Below are positions 6,184-7,478 of a stretch of 7,478 bases of DNA, one piece after another (position 1 is the stretch's first letter; every line of letters starts with the position of its first letter). Where the stretch lies: contig CAMAJQ010000030.1 of assembly GCA_945835865.1 (NCBI GenBank), positions 1 through 7,478 on the forward strand, written 5' to 3'. Source of the stretch: an uncultured Clostridia bacterium (GTDB lineage: Bacteria > Bacillota > Clostridia > Christensenellales > Borkfalkiaceae). Both the position numbers and the translations under genes were made by a program. The notes beneath the pieces are model-generated. The model had not been told where the DNA came from, searched no databases, and saw nothing but the letters and a program-made list of their open reading frames with translations.

Positions 6184-6735
6184 TTATCCGACTGCCGGAC
6201 CGTGCCCGAATGAAAAGTATCCGAGCGGCGAAGCGTCCGCCGTCAAAACCGGATCTTTCGGTTTCCGGCAGAAAATATAAATCTTTTCCTCTTTGTTGGA
6301 ACCGTCCGTCGAACGGATGGTCACCGTGATGGACGACTGTTGCGTCAGAAAGATGACGGACGCCTTATCGCGGACGAAGACCCAATCGGTTCCTTCCGAA
6401 GAATCGTCGTAGACGAAACTGACTTTTCTGTTGTTGGCGTTTTCGGGATATACGTGATAGAGAAGCACGATGGTATTCGGGTTGGAGCCGAGATTGGACT
6501 CGGTGTAAGGCTCCCCTTTCGGGTCAAAAAAGAAAGAGAAAAATTTGACCCCGTCCTTTTCGTTGACGTATTCGATCTCTCCCCCGTTCTCCGACTGGAG
6601 AAACAGTTTATCGCAACGGATCTCCGAAACGTAGGTATTCCCGTCGAAGATCGCGATCTCGAGCCCGAAGAAATTCACGACGACGATCGACGCGACGTAA
6701 ATGAGAAATATGGCGATGACGACCGTTTTTTTCAT
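6184..6735 (-). CDS. Membrane-anchored extracytoplasmic protein, 183 aa, function unknown
   Basis: The protein has a short basic start (MKK), one hydrophobic helix at about residues 4-24 (VVIAIFLIYVASIVVVNFFG) and an exposed domain of about 155 residues. Without a cleavage site or lipobox, it is most likely held by an uncleaved anchor with the rest outside the cell. The exposed part is rich in beta-prone segments (KVSFVYDD, ASVIFLTQQ, ITVTIRS, EKIYIFC) and may be Ig-like, but no family is recognised. Cys41 and Cys156 could form a disulphide. The chosen ATG (6733-6735) follows the permease stop by 2 nt (TGA-TC-ATG) and has AAGGAG 11 nt upstream. The frame stays open further upstream to 7059, but that part overlaps the permease in another frame and reads as Arg-rich nonsense. 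Tight spacing suggests an accessory role to the transporter, which is inference. Confidence 0.82.
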   Translation of the reverse strand: MKKTVVIAIFLIYVASIVVVNFFGLEIAIFDGNTYVSEIRCDKLFLQSENGGEIEYVNEKDGVKFFSFFFDPKGEPYTESNLGSNPNTIVLLYHVYPENANNRKVSFVYDDSSEGTDWVFVRDKASVIFLTQQSSITVTIRSTDGSNKEEKIYIFCRKPKDPVLTADASPLGYFSFGHGPAVG

Positions 6736-6737
6736 GA

Positions 6738-7478
6738 TCAGTTTTTCTCCTTGTAAAAGACCTTGGTTTTCATCGCGAAAGAAAGAATTTTCATCGCCGC
6801 GAGAAGGACGGAAAAGAGAGAGATCTTGATCCATGCTCCGACAACCCCTTCCATCGAAAGGAAAACGACGGCAACGGTGGCGACTGCGGCGATCACGAAA
6901 ACGAGAATTGCCGATTTGTTTTCGTTCGGATTGTTGGACTGCTCGTCGAACGTGGCGTAAATCTCCGTCTGCGGATTCATGATATCCATTTCCGCGCTCT
7001 GGAAAATATGAAATACGGCGAGAGAATACACGGAGAGAAAGACGAGTGCGTTGACCCACCCGAACGCGGTATACCGCGAATAGGCGAGAACGGTCGCCCC
7101 GACGCCGACGAAAGTCACGGCGAGGTTCCCGACGAGTTTGGCAAAGAGCAACGGCGCGTAATCGGTCGGCTGGACTTTATTGAGATAGCCTGCGGAACCG
7201 TCCCTGCTGTACGTGCTCGCCATGGATATATTCGATGACAAAGTGATCAGCAGCATGATCAGCACGTTGAAACCCACCGTCATCTGCGTTCCGAGATATC
7301 TCGTATTCATCGCCGAATAGAGTTTGTTAAGAAGTTCGACGGCAATCGGCTGAACGACGACCGTCACGACGAAGAGAGAGACGAGCGCGTTGTTTCTCAC
7401 CCCGACGAGCAGTTCTTTCCTGACCGCGGAAGCGAAAGCGCCTCTCGGTTTGTTGGCGCGTTTCTTCGGATTGAGTTT
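6738..7478 (-). CDS. ABC-2-type transporter permease, C-terminal part (start lies outside the window)
   Basis: The frame is open to the window edge, giving 246 residues of the C-terminal part. It is very hydrophobic, with about six membrane segments at visible residues of roughly 31-48, 65-83, 112-130, 136-155, 190-207 and 209-226. The first visible stretch ends in a basic RKELLVGVRNN, like the amphipathic lead-in to membrane helices in ABC-2 permeases. SMASTYSRDGSAGYLNKVQP (85-104) and LLFAKLVGNL (110-119) fit the 'AST-xx-SR-(E/D)-G ... K-xx-P ... AK' pattern of Bacillota ABC exporter permeases. AEMDIMNPQ (162-170) resembles the following DxxNP block. A GTG at 7398-7400 could be read as a start, but the coding signal continues upstream of it. 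The partner ATPase is not in the window and is expected upstream. The cargo is unknown. The assignment rests on motif resemblance, so it is moderate. Confidence 0.72.
   Translation of the reverse strand, partial: KLNPKKRANKPRGAFASAVRKELLVGVRNNALVSLFVVTVVVQPIAVELLNKLYSAMNTRYLGTQMTVGFNVLIMLLITLSSNISMASTYSRDGSAGYLNKVQPTDYAPLLFAKLVGNLAVTFVGVGATVLAYSRYTAFGWVNALVFLSVYSLAVFHIFQSAEMDIMNPQTEIYATFDEQSNNPNENKSAILVFVIAAVATVAVVFLSMEGVVGAWIKISLFSVLLAAMKILSFAMKTKVFYKEKN

Noticed and set aside
6184..7059. Longer version of the 183-aa protein starting at 7059
   Set aside because: The extra 108 residues overlap the permease in another frame, are Arg-rich and low in hydrophobic residues, and precede a good internal start (MKK plus a membrane helix) with a ribosome site.
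7398..7400. GTG as the start of the permease
   Set aside because: The same frame stays open to 7478 and encodes a plausible basic RKELL lead-in; no ribosome site lies before the GTG.
1..7478. tRNA, rRNA, CRISPR array, transposase, integrase or attachment site
   Set aside because: No tRNA-like cloverleaf, spaced repeat array, terminal inverted repeats or mobile-element protein was seen on either strand by reading.

Overview
The window reads as chromosomal DNA of a Bacillota/Clostridia-like bacterium. The signs are strong AGGAG-type ribosome sites, a textbook sigma-A promoter, a peptidase T, an M18 aminopeptidase of the clostridial ApeA type, a divergent clostridial-style DXS, and a lipoprotein with a bacterial Ig-like domain. 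An uncultured gut Clostridia lineage is a reasonable guess, but the sequence does not prove it. No rRNA, tRNA, CRISPR array, insertion sequence or phage gene is visible. All five confident genes lie on the minus strand, so transcription runs from high to low coordinates.

Right block (7478 to about 3860, minus): the 3' part of an ABC-2-type transporter permease (its start lies beyond the window) is followed 2 nt later by a 183-aa protein with one N-terminal membrane anchor. After 46 nt comes a 737-aa secreted or lipid-anchored protein with an Ig-like domain. The block closes with a strong intrinsic terminator (3862-3900). The spacing suggests one cell-envelope operon whose ATPase probably lies upstream, outside the window. 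The functions of the two exported proteins are not recognised.

Middle (3513-3923, about 410 nt): an intergenic region with the terminator at its right end and an excellent minus-strand promoter (TTGAAA, 17 bp, TGC-TATAAT) at 3595-3623 for the left operon. That operon's leader contains a 7-bp hairpin (3559-3575). A weaker plus-strand promoter (TTGACA at 3641) leads to a hairpin, a good Shine-Dalgarno site and a possible 60-codon small membrane protein (3726-3908), the only candidate plus-strand gene.

Left block (3512 to 1, minus): an M18 aminopeptidase, peptidase T (1-nt gap) and the N-terminal 287 residues of 1-deoxy-D-xylulose-5-phosphate synthase (25-nt gap; the rest lies beyond position 1). 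The first two genes complete the breakdown of imported or intracellular peptides. The third starts isoprenoid precursor synthesis by the MEP pathway from pyruvate and glyceraldehyde 3-phosphate. They look co-transcribed from the promoter at about 3600.

I found no clear-cut new defence or mobile system. The items most worth a second look are the small plus-strand ORF with its own expression signals, and the permease, anchored-protein and lipoprotein trio.
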